Source: a virus
DNA: 64,000 bases
Reading direction: 5' to 3' (one strand)
IMG/VR virus record: IMGVR_UViG_3300029258_002326
Coordinates: 93,266-157,265 of that record
How positions within the stretch are numbered: the stretch's first letter is position 1; each line of letters starts with the position of its first letter. The position numbers and the translations under genes are program-made. The notes under the pieces are model-generated. The model made no database searches. It was not told the origin of the DNA and worked only from the letters and a program-made list of their open reading frames with translations. This document shows, piece after piece, positions 57,455 to 64,000 of the stretch.

Positions 57455-57889
57455 ATGAGAGAGAATACAAAACCTGTCCCTATTCCAAAACCCGATCAGG
57501 AAACCCCAGACAGCTCAGGAGCAAAAATGCGAAATCGACATTATAGTTATGCGCCTGGGACTCAGCAGCAAGGGTCAATGTCCAAGGACATATGGATCAA
57601 GATCATAACCTGGGCTACTCCCATTGTCTTTGCAGCAGGTGCATTGTACTACAGCATCGGCAGCATGGCTGACAGGGTGAAGGGCGTAGAGGGTGCACTG
57701 TCGAAGGTCAAGGATGCTCAGGGCGAAGTGAGAACCGAGCAGAAGGTTCTAAATGTCCAAATGAATGCGATGCGCGAGGAGCAATCTCGCGCCAAGATCA
57801 AGATCGATCAGGTGGATGAGAAGTTGGATGGGCAGAAGGATGATCTGACGGCTATTAAGGCCAAGCTGGGTATTCGTCGCAGGCGCTAG
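57455..57889 (+). CDS. Membrane-anchored coiled-coil protein
   Basis: 144 residues from the ATG at 57455, after TTAGGAGAGGGC. A polar start, one membrane helix (IITWATPIVFAAGALYYSIG) and a long coiled coil (DRVKGVEGALSKVKDAQGEV...EKLDGQKDDLTAIKAKL) ending in RRRR. This architecture occurs in phage spanins, holin-associated proteins and haemolysin XhlA-like proteins; XhlA-type is the closest by layout. Operator site 10 follows its stop. Confidence 0.6.
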   Translation: MRENTKPVPIPKPDQETPDSSGAKMRNRHYSYAPGTQQQGSMSKDIWIKIITWATPIVFAAGALYYSIGSMADRVKGVEGALSKVKDAQGEVRTEQKVLNVQMNAMREEQSRAKIKIDQVDEKLDGQKDDLTAIKAKLGIRRRR

Positions 57890-57896
57890 TGCCATG

Positions 57897-57910
57897 CGAA
57901 CTTGAGTTCG
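57897..57910. promoter_or_regulatory. Dispersed operator palindrome (site 10)
   Basis: CGAACTTGAGTTCG, 7 bp after the coiled-coil gene's stop and ~64 bp before the ParB-methylase start; the outermost G/C pair is missing. Confidence 0.7.
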
Positions 57911-57973
57911 TTGTTTTATTTATTTTATGATACGGTCCTTCTAGTGATTGCAGATGACAAATGGAGGTGAAGA

Positions 57974-59257
57974 GTGCTGTACGAGAAGGACGGTGATCGT
58001 TGTTTTGTTAAGGCTAGCAGCGGGCGTGTTGAGGTGCTTGGCGACCTGGTTGGTTTCCTGACTTCTGTTGATGACATTAAACCTGATCCATCGAATCCTA
58101 GAAAAACGAAGATGCTAGACAGGCTAGTTGCGGGCATTCGCAGGTATGGGGTTCGGTGGCCGATTATTGTGAATAAGAGGAACAATGTCATAGAGGCGGG
58201 GCATCAACGCCTGTACGCTCTCCAGGAGCTTGGCATTAAGCATGTGCCTGTTATATGGGCCGATGATGATGGCGCGACGGCTGCTGGCTTCAACATCTCA
58301 GACAACAGGCTAGGGGAAATTGTCTCGGTCTGGGACAAGGACGCACTTGGTAAGATGCTAGAGGGTCTTTTGAAAGAGGACTCCGATGTGATGGACGGCA
58401 TAGGGTTTTCAGAAAAAGAGGTTAACGAGGTTATCACTCGGATGCTTGATAAGCAGGACGGAGGGACGTCTGACGGGAACGATGACATTAACGAGAATGT
58501 CAAAGGGGTGTCTAGCCTGGGGGACATTTGGAAACTCGGCCCGCATAGGTTGATATGTGGTGACTCGACGGACCCTGGTGTGATGTCGCAGTTAATGGAC
58601 GGCGAGAAGGCAAGGATGGTTTTTACCGATCCTCCTTATAACGTTGACTATAGCGATGACCGAAAAATTGAAAATGACAACCTTGGTAATGAGTTCAAGC
58701 CGTTCCTTCTGGCCGCGATCAGAAATATGACCAGCCACTGCGAAGGGGCTATGTATATTTGCATGTCCAGTTCAGAGCTGGATGTGCTCCAGTCTTCGTT
58801 CAGGGAGGCCGGAGGACATTGGTCCACGTTCATAATATGGGCGAAGGATCGCTTCACCATCGGTCGATCGGACTACCAGCGCCAGTACGAGCCGATACTG
58901 TATGGGTGGCCGGACGGGGCCGCTGACAGGCACTGGTGCGGGGCCAGGGATCAAGGGGATGTTTGGTTCTTTGACAAGCCAGGAAGGAACCCTGTGCATC
59001 CAACTATGAAGCCCGTAGAGCTTGTGGAGAAGGCTATAAAAAACAGCTCTGTTAGGGGCGACCTGGTTATCGATTCCTTCCTTGGTAGCGGAACCACGAT
59101 GATGGCAGCAGAGAAGACGGGTAGGCGTTGCAACGGGATTGAGCTTGACCCTCATTACTGCGATGTGATTTGTGATCGGTACTTTAATATGTCCGGGGTG
59201 TCCCCTGTTCGCGTTTCTGATGGAGCTGAGTGGTCTGAACTCGCAAGTGACGAGTGA
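57974..59257 (+). CDS. ParB-domain DNA methyltransferase (N6-adenine, beta class)
   Basis: 427 residues, GTG start 3 bp after GGAGGTGA. N-terminal ParB/Srx domain: IKPDPSNPRK, GIRRYGVRWPIIVNKRNNVIEAGHQRLYALQELGI. The C-terminal half is an adenine methylase with DPPYNVDYSDDR (~220), then P-M-K-P-V-E-L and the SAM site DSFLGSGTTMMAAEKTGRRCNGIELD (~365). The order catalytic motif then SAM motif marks the beta class. Such fusions are common phage orphan methylases that protect DNA or alter host expression. No endonuclease lies beside it. Confidence 0.92.
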   Translation: MLYEKDGDRCFVKASSGRVEVLGDLVGFLTSVDDIKPDPSNPRKTKMLDRLVAGIRRYGVRWPIIVNKRNNVIEAGHQRLYALQELGIKHVPVIWADDDGATAAGFNISDNRLGEIVSVWDKDALGKMLEGLLKEDSDVMDGIGFSEKEVNEVITRMLDKQDGGTSDGNDDINENVKGVSSLGDIWKLGPHRLICGDSTDPGVMSQLMDGEKARMVFTDPPYNVDYSDDRKIENDNLGNEFKPFLLAAIRNMTSHCEGAMYICMSSSELDVLQSSFREAGGHWSTFIIWAKDRFTIGRSDYQRQYEPILYGWPDGAADRHWCGARDQGDVWFFDKPGRNPVHPTMKPVELVEKAIKNSSVRGDLVIDSFLGSGTTMMAAEKTGRRCNGIELDPHYCDVICDRYFNMSGVSPVRVSDGAEWSELASDE

Positions 59258-59270
59258 TTATATCCTTTCG

Positions 59271-59299
59271 TTGACAAATTATCCCTTCCTGTGTTGTAT
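59271..59299 (+). promoter_or_regulatory. Sigma70-type promoter
   Basis: GTTGACAAA with TTGACA at 59271, 17-bp spacer, TTGTAT at 59294; precedes three small genes. Confidence 0.6.
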
Positions 59300-59365
59300 T
59301 CCAAGTTCAGGGTAATATTACACTGGTTTTGGTGCCGGATTGATGGTTGATAGCAGAAAGGCAAG

Positions 59366-59560
59366 ATGATGAGAGATCGCTTTGTTGTAGCGTTGGATGG
59401 TGACGTCAGAGAAATGGTGAATGACTGTAAGGCAAAGTGCCGGGCTAAGACAATGGCGGCGGTTGTCCGCATGGCAGTGTCGCTTTTGCACAAGTCCGTG
59501 AATGAGGACCTGTACAGCAAGGGAAAGGACGGGGAGCTTCAACGGATTGTTGTGATTTAG
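59366..59560 (+). CDS. Small ribbon-helix-helix-like protein
   Basis: 64 residues. One N-terminal strand (RDRFVVALDGDVREMVND) and helices (CKAKCRAKTMAAVVRMAVSLLHKSV) have the general layout of ribbon-helix-helix regulators such as Arc or CopG (strand, helix, K-T-x-A-x-V-V-R-x-A helix). Could be a phage transcription regulator. Start is ATGATG at 59366 after AAAGGCAAG. Confidence 0.55.
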   Translation: MMRDRFVVALDGDVREMVNDCKAKCRAKTMAAVVRMAVSLLHKSVNEDLYSKGKDGELQRIVVI

Positions 59561-59570
59561 GAGGTATAGC

Positions 59571-59954
59571 ATGTTGGATAGTAGTAGTGTCATTCCGTCG
59601 CGCATAAGTGAGTTTGAGGACATTCTAATCTCGTACAAAGAGCGCCACGATGAAAATGTGTCAATGGTAAATGCTATCTCTCCAGAGATGGCTCGCGCCA
59701 TTGCGGTCTGGCCTAATGTCCCCGTTTCAATGTATGAGATTGATAAAGAGGGTGGCCCAGGGAGCAGTGACCCGTGGGAATGGGTTCGATTCTCGTATTC
59801 GTCGTGGCAGACCCTTGCTGGGGTGCGCGGGGATCATTGGCTCGGGGTAGCCAGATCCGTTATTGGCAATCATATGGTTTTTCCAGACGGGACGTTGCCT
59901 CAGTACATCAGGGCATTTCTCGTGAGCAGGGCTCGTGAAATAATGGGCGTATAA
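59571..59954 (+). CDS. Hypothetical protein
   Basis: 127 residues; GGAGGTATAGC before ATG. Readable as a globular protein with WEWVRFSYSSWQTLAGVRGDHWLGVARSVIGN and a helical C-terminus. No family recognised; probably transcribed from the promoter at 59271. Confidence 0.5.
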   Translation: MLDSSSVIPSRISEFEDILISYKERHDENVSMVNAISPEMARAIAVWPNVPVSMYEIDKEGGPGSSDPWEWVRFSYSSWQTLAGVRGDHWLGVARSVIGNHMVFPDGTLPQYIRAFLVSRAREIMGV

Positions 59955-60215
59955 GTGGGCGATCCTATTGCATGGGTGTTGGCCTATCTGCTTGTAGGTA
60001 TGCTGTTCGCTATTGTGCTGGTTGTTGTTGAAGCGGTTCATGGCTCGGGCCTTAAGGGGGAGGGCGCGTTGATTACTGTCCTTCTCTGGCCGGTGATTCC
60101 TTTGTGTCTTATTATGGCGACAGTCGACAGATGGACAAGGAGAGAGGTCGCGAACTTGAGTTCGCAAACGATTCGAAATCGATCTAAGAGACAGAGAAAA
60201 CGGAGGGCTCGATGA
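59955..60215 (+). CDS. Small two-helix membrane protein
   Basis: 86 residues, GTG start directly after the previous stop. Two membrane segments (IAWVLAYLLVGMLFAIVLVVV and ALITVLLWPVIPLCLIMAT) followed by a basic tail ending RKRRAR, the layout of a class II holin. An operator palindrome lies inside its coding sequence near the C-terminus. Holin identity is inference. Confidence 0.5.
   Translation: MGDPIAWVLAYLLVGMLFAIVLVVVEAVHGSGLKGEGALITVLLWPVIPLCLIMATVDRWTRREVANLSSQTIRNRSKRQRKRRAR
60150..60165. promoter_or_regulatory. Dispersed operator palindrome (site 11)
   Basis: GCGAACTTGAGTTCGC inside the end of the two-helix membrane protein gene (coding A-N-L-S-S), about 47 bp upstream of the next start codon. 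Confidence 0.7.
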
Positions 60216-60664
60216 GTAAGGTTGATTTTAGCAAGGTTCGGCCTGGCAATCCAGGGTTCTTTCTGACGAGGGAGAGTGGCAAAGGAGAGAAATACCCCGG
60301 AGATGAGCTGTCAATAACAAAGGTCGTGAGCGATGGCTCAGGGGGGCTCTGGGTCTGTAGTAGCGAGGGTGGTGTGAGGCTCGCTGATGCTGAGACTAGT
60401 ATGTCTTTTCTATCCGAGGTGAGCGTACAAGAGGCGGAAGAACCTGTCATTAACACGGGCAAGAGAATGGTTGTGGATCTTCTAGAATCGACACTGGGAG
60501 AAGGGTGGCCGGTGTTCTCGCGCCAGGGATGGGCAAAGAGTCGGGGGTACATCGAAGACGGAGTGTTGACAAAAGAAGGTCGACTGCTGTATCAGGAAAT
60601 TGCCGATGTAATCAAGGGGCTTGATGCGTCCGCGAAGATGCCATCGATAGATGATTTGGCGTAA
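60212..60664 (+). CDS. Hypothetical protein
   Basis: 150 residues; start overlaps the previous stop (ATGA), with CGGAGGGCTC upstream. N-terminal beta-rich part (GNPGFFLTRESGKGEKYPGDELSITKVVSDGSGGLWVCSS) and a helical C-terminus (RMVVDLLESTLGEGWPVFSR). Not recognised. Confidence 0.5.
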   Translation: MSKVDFSKVRPGNPGFFLTRESGKGEKYPGDELSITKVVSDGSGGLWVCSSEGGVRLADAETSMSFLSEVSVQEAEEPVINTGKRMVVDLLESTLGEGWPVFSRQGWAKSRGYIEDGVLTKEGRLLYQEIADVIKGLDASAKMPSIDDLA

Positions 60665-60744
60665 TTAGTAAGGTTGATATTAGACGTATCTAAGGTAGCT
60701 GATCAGGGTGATCAGAGATATTTGGTTTCTTTCCCCAGAGGGTG

Positions 60745-60773
60745 TTGACAAACTACTTTGCAGGATGTAAGTT
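60745..60773 (+). promoter_or_regulatory. Sigma70-type promoter with structured leader (copy 2)
   Basis: TTGACA, 17-bp spacer, TAAGTT. Spacer ending CTTTGCAGGATG and the leader GT-CAGTGAGAGG mirror the copy at 28627. The leader hairpin is weaker here (GGG-AAAGA-CCC). Confidence 0.75.
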
Positions 60774-60820
60774 GTACAGTGAGAGGGCGAGGGAAAGACC
60801 CGGCCTGGAAAGAGGACAGG

Positions 60821-61045
60821 ATGTATTACGTAAAGAATTCACATGGTCAATGTTGGACAGGCGACTGCTGGGGCGTGGAAGCGAATCGGGCCTTGTACAT
60901 GTATAGAACCAATATTGTCGAGTCCATGAAGACGGCGACTTTGGACGAGAACTGCAATCCGTCCACGGTGTTTGATAATGCGCCCGATGACATCGGGTGG
61001 GGCTCAGAGGACGGCGAGGTATTTGCCCGAGTGCTGAAGCTGTAG
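60821..61045 (+). CDS. Hypothetical small protein
   Basis: 74 residues from the ATG at 60821 (AGAGGACAGG just upstream), chosen because an earlier in-frame ATG lies within the promoter. Sequence: YYVKNSHGQCWTGDCWGVEANRALYMYRT..., a compact acidic protein. The Q-x-W-T-G-x-x-W pattern recurs in small phage proteins of unknown role. It is driven by the duplicated promoter-leader module. Confidence 0.55.
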   Translation: MYYVKNSHGQCWTGDCWGVEANRALYMYRTNIVESMKTATLDENCNPSTVFDNAPDDIGWGSEDGEVFARVLKL

Positions 61046-61068
61046 GGCACAAATCATAAGGAGTTGTG

Positions 61069-61251
61069 ATGCACGACTTAATCGAGAGGTATTTAGGCAC
61101 TTTCGGTGTTGAAGAGTTCAAGTCGATCAGAGAGATCGACGAGTATTTCTCAATATCGAACCTAGAGTCCATGTTTGGCCCTGGAGAGTACCCGGATGCG
61201 GATCGCGCCAAGGCGGCTGTCATCAGCGAGTGGGAGCCAAAGCAGCCATAG
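61069..61251 (+). CDS. Hypothetical small protein
   Basis: 60 residues from the ATG at 61069, 5 bp after AAGGAG. Acidic, with RYLGTFGVEEFKSIREIDEYFSI; no family recognised. Confidence 0.45.
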   Translation: MHDLIERYLGTFGVEEFKSIREIDEYFSISNLESMFGPGEYPDADRAKAAVISEWEPKQP

Positions 61252-61269
61252 AGAAGAAAGGCAGCAGTC

Positions 61270-61503
61270 ATGAAAGTTGGAGAATACAGGAGTCTGGTTA
61301 CCCATCTAGAACGCGTTGTTAACGTCGACTACTGCGCATGTGTAGATGGCAAAGAGAAGGCCGAATGGGCGGAGCGGGCTGCTAGAGTGGGCAGCGAGTT
61401 GCTCAACGCAACATGCTCTAGGGCGTCGGAAGATCTGGCAAACAGGGCTCAGCGGATTGTTAACAAGCTGGCTGACAGGATTATCGAGGCAACTCATGTC
61501 TAA
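61270..61503 (+). CDS. Hypothetical helical protein
   Basis: 77 residues; AAAGGCAGCAGTC before ATG. Helical throughout (EKAEWAERAARVGSELLNATC, DLANRAQRIVNKLADRIIEA). It overlaps the next gene by 8 bp. Not recognised. Confidence 0.45.
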   Translation: MKVGEYRSLVTHLERVVNVDYCACVDGKEKAEWAERAARVGSELLNATCSRASEDLANRAQRIVNKLADRIIEATHV

Positions 61504-61837
61504 GCCTATTCATGAGCACGATTGTGACGGATGCACTTTTCTGGGCACCGATCAGCGGGGTAAGGACTGGTACGTCTGCGGAAAACCCAAGATGCGGAGC
61601 TTAATCCGGCGATACGGCAGCAAGGGAAGCGATTACGAGTCGGGCCTAATAGCTGGGTGCGTAACGATGACGTATCTGGAGAGGCTGGCTGCGCGAATGG
61701 GGTTCGAGTTCAACGAGCACGAGATGAAACGATTCGCTCAGATCTACATAAAAGATCAGGTGGAGTATAAATCGATCGCGGATAGCAGGGACAATGGTCC
61801 TGCGCCCGAAGACGAGGAGCTTTTGAAGGGGGTGTAG
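61496..61837 (+). CDS. Hypothetical protein with HDCDGC motif
   Basis: 113 residues from the ATG at 61496 (CGAGGCAACTC). The start HEHDCDGCTFLGTD...WYVCG is a small metal-binding pattern common to phage proteins of unknown role. The rest is helical with LERLAARMGFEFNEHEMKRF. Function unknown. Confidence 0.5.
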   Translation: MSKPIHEHDCDGCTFLGTDQRGKDWYVCGKPKMRSLIRRYGSKGSDYESGLIAGCVTMTYLERLAARMGFEFNEHEMKRFAQIYIKDQVEYKSIADSRDNGPAPEDEELLKGV

Positions 61838-61863
61838 AGACACATTCTCAAAGGAGAAGGCAA

Positions 61864-62190
61864 ATGACGTGTTATTGCAAGGGTGTCAATATATTCAAGA
61901 AGATCGCGCTGGAGAGAGTGCGCGAGCAGAAGGTTAGTGTGGACAATGCGGCCAATGCGCACAAGGCAAAGGCAGAACGAGCGCATGACATTGCATACGA
62001 AGCCTCGGTTCCTGAAGAGTCGACGCTTGATGTTTATGAGCAGGGTTTGCACGCCGGGGGGGGGATGGTCCTGGAATGGATGATTGAAATGCTGGAAGAG
62101 TTGGGTGGCATTCTAAATAGCGAGGAGATGTTAGATAATGTGAGGAAGGCTGCGGAATCATGCAACGAGGTGGACAGTGAAGAAGTTTAG
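61864..62190 (+). CDS. Hypothetical helical protein
   Basis: 108 residues; AAAGGAGAAGGCAA before ATG. Coiled helical sequence (ALERVREQKVSVDNAANAHKAKAERAHD) and an acidic C-terminus. It overlaps the next gene by 14 bp. Not recognised. Confidence 0.45.
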   Translation: MTCYCKGVNIFKKIALERVREQKVSVDNAANAHKAKAERAHDIAYEASVPEESTLDVYEQGLHAGGGMVLEWMIEMLEELGGILNSEEMLDNVRKAAESCNEVDSEEV

Positions 62191-62710
62191 CGTTGTAGAT
62201 CTCTTGAATGCCAACATTTGCGGGGAGTACACTCGCAATAGGATCATCGAAATATGGGGAGAGCATCCGGAGCGGTCGGTGAGGGAGATCTCCGAGATAG
62301 GCGTCCATGTGGATGATAGGTTGTGGATGGTGTCTCGGTTGCTGCCAACCGACGTAGTTCTGCGCTGGGCGCGGGAGTTCGCTACAAGCCCCGAAGAAGG
62401 CTCTCATCGTATCGAGAGGGCGTATCACTATTGGAGCACAGCCAAGAAGGAAGCGGCGGCGGCTATAGCTTTTGCTGTTGCTACTACAGCCGTCGACACC
62501 CTGGACCACATTGCCATTCGGCGTGCTGCTGAGTCGACTGGCCGGATGAGCGCGGCGACTGACCATGGCGCCCGGAAAGACATAGCAGCCGATAAAGACG
62601 CGACTACTTGTTACAGAGCGACATGGGCCAAGACGAAGAGGGATATTCTCTCGGTCATGCTGGACAGACTGGTTGAATTGGGCGAGGACCATGAGGCCAA
62701 GAATGGGTAA
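62177..62710 (+). CDS. Hypothetical Ala-rich helical protein
   Basis: 177 residues, GTG start. The pattern LLPTDVVLRWAREFATSPEEGSHRIERAYHYW...AAAAIAFAVATTAVDTLDHIAIRRAAE resembles helical proteins sometimes labelled putative immunity proteins in phages and integrative elements (L-R-W-A-x-x-x-A...A-x-x-A-A). The name reflects family habit only; no function is established. Confidence 0.45.
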   Translation: MKKFSVVDLLNANICGEYTRNRIIEIWGEHPERSVREISEIGVHVDDRLWMVSRLLPTDVVLRWAREFATSPEEGSHRIERAYHYWSTAKKEAAAAIAFAVATTAVDTLDHIAIRRAAESTGRMSAATDHGARKDIAADKDATTCYRATWAKTKRDILSVMLDRLVELGEDHEAKNG

Positions 62711-63656
62711 GGGCGGGGGTGCTCGAAAATTTCAGATTAAGCCAAAGTGGTGGGCGGGCATGCCAACCAAGGAGGTCTCGAAGGAGGTCTACGCGGCGGC
62801 GCGTATGAGATACCCGGCTCCTGAGTGGGTAGTCCTAGAAGAGATAGAGAACCCAGAGCGTGGCAATTGTCGCCGGTTCGATATTGTGGCTATCTCGGTG
62901 CGCGGGGCGCCAAGAGTTGTAGTGCTTGAGATAAAAGCCAGTCGTTCTGACTTTCTGAACGAAATCAGAGATCCATCCAAGCGAGAGCCGGGCATGAGAC
63001 TGGGGACAGAGTTCCTGTATGTTGTGCCCACGGGACTGATCGATAAGTCGGAAGTTCCGGACGGGTGCGGGCTCCTGGAGGTCCAGAGCGGGCGAACAGC
63101 AAAGCAGTCCAAGGTCGGAACACAGAAGAGTTCCGTGGAGTGGAGTCCGCACGTTGTCCATTCCATGATCGGCAAGCTAATGCGGCGCGAGGATCCTGAG
63201 CACAAGATGATGACGGAGATAGGGAGCGAGGCTCCGAAGGTGTTTAGGAAGATCTTCAAACTCGCGGGGGAGAACATGGAGTTCTCAGATCTGATGTTCG
63301 TGGTCCGGGCGATGAGGCGCGGGCACGATTTCCGGATAAAAGAGACACAGCTAGCTACAGAGGATTATGAAGACAGAAAAGATAAGGACAGCGAGGTCGC
63401 AGGTCTGCGGGCGCTAAGAGATGCGGTCAGAGAAAAATGTGGATATAAAGCTTTGTCAGCGAAGGGGTTCCTGGAGTGGTTCGGAGAAGGCGGCGGAGAA
63501 ACATCGAACCCAGACTTCGTGCGTAATGCCACCTTCCTGCTTAACCAAGTCAAAAGAACGGCGGACAAACTACTAAGTGAGATAGAGGGAGAACAATCAC
63601 AGGAAGAAAACTTAATACCTTGTATTTGTAGCAAAAATACAAAACAAGAACCATAA
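62703..63656 (+). CDS. MmcB-like PD-(D/E)XK-fold protein
   Basis: 317 residues from the ATG at 62703, 6 bp after GAGG; in-frame starts at 62673 and 62691 lie inside the previous gene. RRFDIVAISVRGAPRVVVLEIKASRSDFLNEIRDPSKRE...GTEFLYVVPTGLIDKSEVPDGCGLLEV follows the MmcB DNA-repair family, with D then E-x-K as nuclease-fold residues and S-x-x-D-F after them. MmcB proteins are ~150 residues; the C-terminal half here (RAMRRGHDFRIKE, LDFLEWFG-type helix) is extra. It may process damaged or foreign DNA. The 3' end turns A/T rich. Confidence 0.7.
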   Translation: MGKGGGARKFQIKPKWWAGMPTKEVSKEVYAAARMRYPAPEWVVLEEIENPERGNCRRFDIVAISVRGAPRVVVLEIKASRSDFLNEIRDPSKREPGMRLGTEFLYVVPTGLIDKSEVPDGCGLLEVQSGRTAKQSKVGTQKSSVEWSPHVVHSMIGKLMRREDPEHKMMTEIGSEAPKVFRKIFKLAGENMEFSDLMFVVRAMRRGHDFRIKETQLATEDYEDRKDKDSEVAGLRALRDAVREKCGYKALSAKGFLEWFGEGGGETSNPDFVRNATFLLNQVKRTADKLLSEIEGEQSQEENLIPCICSKNTKQEP

Positions 63657-63705
63657 TGCGATAGTTAACAATAATGGAACACGGAATATATTCTAAGGGG
63701 ACAAG

Positions 63706-64000
63706 ATGCAAGTCGCTAAAGTGATAACAAGACAAGGGAAAAAGCTAAACGTGAGGTTTGAATGCGAACACTGTGGATACATGTTTGTAGGCACCGGAGT
63801 CGATGACGAATACTTTCACAGTATTGTGGTTCCGGGTTTATCGTGCGAGTCTTGTGGGAGGACAGGCGGCGACGGGGACAACGGTGAGTCCTTGATGTAT
63901 CAGATGGATGCGTTCTTCGAGTCGATGGATATACACGGGACTCCAATGGACAAGCTCCAGCAGCTAACCGTGGCCCTTGGGTTCAAGATTACTGATAAAG
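63706..64000 (+). CDS. Zinc-binding hypothetical protein, cut by window edge
   Basis: ATG after AAGGGGACAAG opens a frame of at least 98 codons that runs off the window. It reads VRFECEHCGYMFVGTGVDD and LSCESCGRTGGDGDNGE, giving two C-x-x-C pairs that probably form a zinc ribbon, then an acidic helical section. No family recognised. About 50 bp of A/T-rich DNA separate it from the MmcB-like gene. Confidence 0.55.
   Translation, partial: MQVAKVITRQGKKLNVRFECEHCGYMFVGTGVDDEYFHSIVVPGLSCESCGRTGGDGDNGESLMYQMDAFFESMDIHGTPMDKLQQLTVALGFKITDK

Overview
The window is a segment of a tailed double-stranded DNA bacteriophage genome. Evidence: giant tail-fibre genes, a tube/LysM-type baseplate protein, tight co-directional operons with ATGA, GTGA and TAATG overlaps, and a phage replication and recombination set (DnaB helicase and loader, gp32-like SSB, UvsW-like helicase, RecA, PD-(D/E)XK nucleases, RuvC). 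Almost every gene lies on the + strand; the exceptions are one small gene at 25300-25608 and an IS200/IS605 tnpA. No terminase, capsid, portal or DNA polymerase gene is visible, so this is part of a larger genome. The host cannot be named. A Cys-rich lipoprotein resembles secreted proteins of Myxococcota, and the operator half-site resembles Gram-positive-type LexA boxes, but neither is decisive.

Layout. 1-13684: tail-fibre and receptor-binding region (a 5'-open fibre of more than 2000 residues, a beta-helix protein, a second fibre, three tandem seven-bladed propeller paralogues). 13788-25299: further structural and assembly genes, including two ~900-residue proteins, a CIS-tube-like protein, and five small genes sharing a short amphipathic segment (N-terminal in four) that may be a capsid-targeting tag. 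25300-26063: a switch-like control region with a leftward gene, a leftward promoter, two operators 40 bp apart and two rightward promoters. 26064-42074: many small accessory genes (MT-A70 methylase, lipoprotein, HExxH protein, KTSC protein, GroES, zinc-ribbon proteins, BRO antirepressor, methyltransferase, SWIM protein, SLT-like lysin, TSCPD-like protein, KH protein), invaded by one orphan tnpB and one complete tnpA/tnpB element. 42010-57321: replication and recombination block, with an intein in DnaB, an HNH gene after ssb, and an Hsp20-like/GHKL ATPase pair. 57455-64000: ParB-methylase fusion and small accessory genes, ending in an MmcB-like nuclease-fold protein and a gene cut by the window edge.

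The most interesting feature is regulatory. A 14-16 bp palindrome, CGAACTYRAGTTCG, occurs eleven times, almost always at gene junctions beside ribosome-binding sites or TTGACA promoters, plus a 12-bp core inside the first fibre gene. It has the CGAAC half-site and spacing of Gram-positive LexA boxes. The phage also encodes a 96-residue protein that is only the LexA winged-helix domain, without the self-cleaving peptidase. I infer a dispersed, LexA-derived operator network, analogous in layout to mycobacteriophage stoperators, which host LexA or the phage protein or both could read. Many near-consensus promoters (TTGACA, 17 bp, TANNNT) show that host sigma70-type RNA polymerase reads this half of the genome.
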